Shown here: positions 13,381 to 14,061 of the stretch, in pieces | Numbering within the stretch: position 1 is the stretch's first letter | Layout: every line of letters begins with the position of its first letter | Assembly: GCA_051875715.1 (NCBI GenBank) | Contig: JBJEHD010000045.1 | Location: 1 to 14,061 of the forward strand | DNA: 14,061 bases | Source: DYCT01 sp051875715 | GTDB taxonomy: Bacteria; Bacteroidota; Bacteroidia; Bacteroidales; Bacteroidaceae | Reading direction: 5' to 3' | Translations under genes and position numbers: made by a program | The notes under the pieces: model-generated | Databases searched by the model: none | What the model was told of the DNA's origin: nothing | Seen by the model: only the letters and a program-made list of their open reading frames with translations

Positions 13381-13388
13381 GGAGGAGG
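13381..13388 (+). promoter_or_regulatory. Strong Shine-Dalgarno sequence of rplI
   Basis: GGAGGAGG in the non-coding 18-nt gap between rpsR and rplI, 7 nt before the ATG at 13396. This is an ideal anti-Shine-Dalgarno match and is not forced by coding. Most other genes in the window have none. Confidence 0.8.
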
Positions 13389-13395
13389 AATTTGT

Positions 13396-13845
13396 ATGGA
13401 AATTATTTTGAAAGAAGACGTTCAGAACTTGGGTTATAAGAACGATATCGTAACCGTAAAGTCCGGATATGGTCGTAACTATCTGATTCCTACCGGAAAG
13501 GCTGTCATCGCTTCTCCTTCGGCCAAGAAAATGTTGGCAGAAGACTTGAAGCAGCGCGCTCACAAGTTGGCCAAGATTAAGCAGGATGCTGAAGAACTGG
13601 CTGCTAAGTTGGGTGAAGTGAAGTTGACCATCGCTACGAAGGTCAGCTCTACGGGTACTATCTTCGGTTCGGTGGGTAACATCCAGATTGCCGAAGAACT
13701 CGAAAAGTTGGGCTACAAGGTGGACCGCAAGATTATCGTGGTAAAAGACGCTGTCAAGGAAGTAGGCAACTACAAGGCAGTTGTGAAACTCCACAAGGAA
13801 GTTTCGGTTGAAATTCCGTTCGAGGTAATTGCTGAAGCCGAATAA
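13396..13845 (+). CDS. rplI: 50S ribosomal protein L9
   Basis: Large-subunit protein bL9, 149 residues, binding 23S rRNA near the base of the L1 stalk. The N-terminal rRNA-binding domain carries the family signature GYKNDIVTVKSGYGRNYLIP (13-32). A long charged helix (about 42-74) links it to the C-terminal domain, with KVSSTGTIFGSVGNIQIAEEL (82-102). Last gene of the rpsF-rpsR-rplI operon; a terminator follows 31 nt after the stop. Translation start fixed by the strong Shine-Dalgarno sequence. Confidence 0.97.
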   Translation: MEIILKEDVQNLGYKNDIVTVKSGYGRNYLIPTGKAVIASPSAKKMLAEDLKQRAHKLAKIKQDAEELAAKLGEVKLTIATKVSSTGTIFGSVGNIQIAEELEKLGYKVDRKIIVVKDAVKEVGNYKAVVKLHKEVSVEIPFEVIAEAE

Positions 13846-13876
13846 GCAGTCGTTTCTCTAAAACGAAATAAATAGA

Positions 13877-13912
13877 AGAGGGGTGTGTCAAGTAGATTGG
13901 CGCACCCCTCTT
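13877..13912 (+). terminator. Terminator of the rpsF operon, possibly bidirectional
   Basis: An 11-bp stem (13877-13887 with 13901-13911, one U-G wobble) closes a 13-nt loop. TTT then GCGTTT follows on the plus side; the minus side is also T-rich (TTCTATTTATTT), so it may serve converging transcripts. Confidence 0.75.
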
Positions 13913-13913
13913 T

Positions 13914-14061
13914 GCGTTTGGCAAGGAATGTCGGACATGCGGATGGCCGTTTTGGGGACAGTCAGCCGCCTCACACAGCAATGGGCGACAAACTTTGCAT
14001 TATTCTGTATTATTGCTGTCCGGTAAAACTTTTGGAGACGATAGAAATTAGGGCTGAGTAC
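13914..14061. other. Unassigned 3' edge
   Basis: No gene can be supported. A plus-strand frame opens at an ATG at 13980 and runs off the edge, and a minus-strand frame with no visible start enters from the edge and ends inside the rplI terminator. Neither has a promoter, ribosome-binding site or recognisable motif. This is either intergenic DNA or the very edge of a neighbouring gene. Confidence 0.5.

Noticed and set aside
13980..14061. Open frame starting at 13980 and running off the edge
   Set aside because: No promoter, ribosome-binding site or recognisable motif in the 27 codons visible.

Overview
The window looks like chromosomal DNA of a Bacteroidales bacterium, most likely family Bacteroidaceae. 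Three signs point there. Several genes carry the Bacteroidetes promoter form (TTTG, about 20 bp, TAnnTTTG). Most start codons lack a Shine-Dalgarno sequence. The gene set includes rprX/rprY, the EF-G paralogue EF-G2, a ComEC without nuclease residues, and a small FKBP-like lipoprotein. The content is mostly core housekeeping and regulation. I see no insertion sequence, prophage, CRISPR array, tRNA or rRNA.

Layout: (1) 1-2944, an upstream transcript ends at a terminator, then a consensus promoter drives rpe and comEC, which are 4 nt apart. (2) 3049-6317, a DHH/DHHA1 nanoRNase, a DUF4827/FKBP-like lipoprotein and a phosphohexomutase (GlmM-type), all on the plus strand. (3) 6318-8871, fusA2 (EF-G2), preceded by a 320-bp regulatory region rich in inverted repeats and followed by a 52-nt hairpin. 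(4) 8872-11445, the two-component system rprX-rprY with a long leader and an intrinsic terminator. (5) 11446-12581, a small minus-strand island: a MarR-family regulator with its own terminator and a perfect palindrome at its promoter, plus a 58-residue two-helix membrane protein with its own T-tract terminator. (6) 12680-13912, the rpsF-rpsR-rplI ribosomal operon with a consensus promoter and a terminator. The last 148 bases hold nothing I can assign.

How the genes fit together: rpe and the phosphohexomutase supply sugar-phosphate and cell-wall precursor steps. The nanoRNase finishes RNA decay. EF-G2 and the S6/S18/L9 operon concern translation. RprXY and MarR are the regulators.

I did not find a clearly new biological system. 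The most rewarding points are: the EF-G2 G-domain substitutions and its elaborate upstream region; true Shine-Dalgarno sequences ahead of rpsR and rplI in a lineage that rarely uses them; the MarR palindrome; the tiny membrane protein next to MarR; and several strong, unexplained RNA hairpins.
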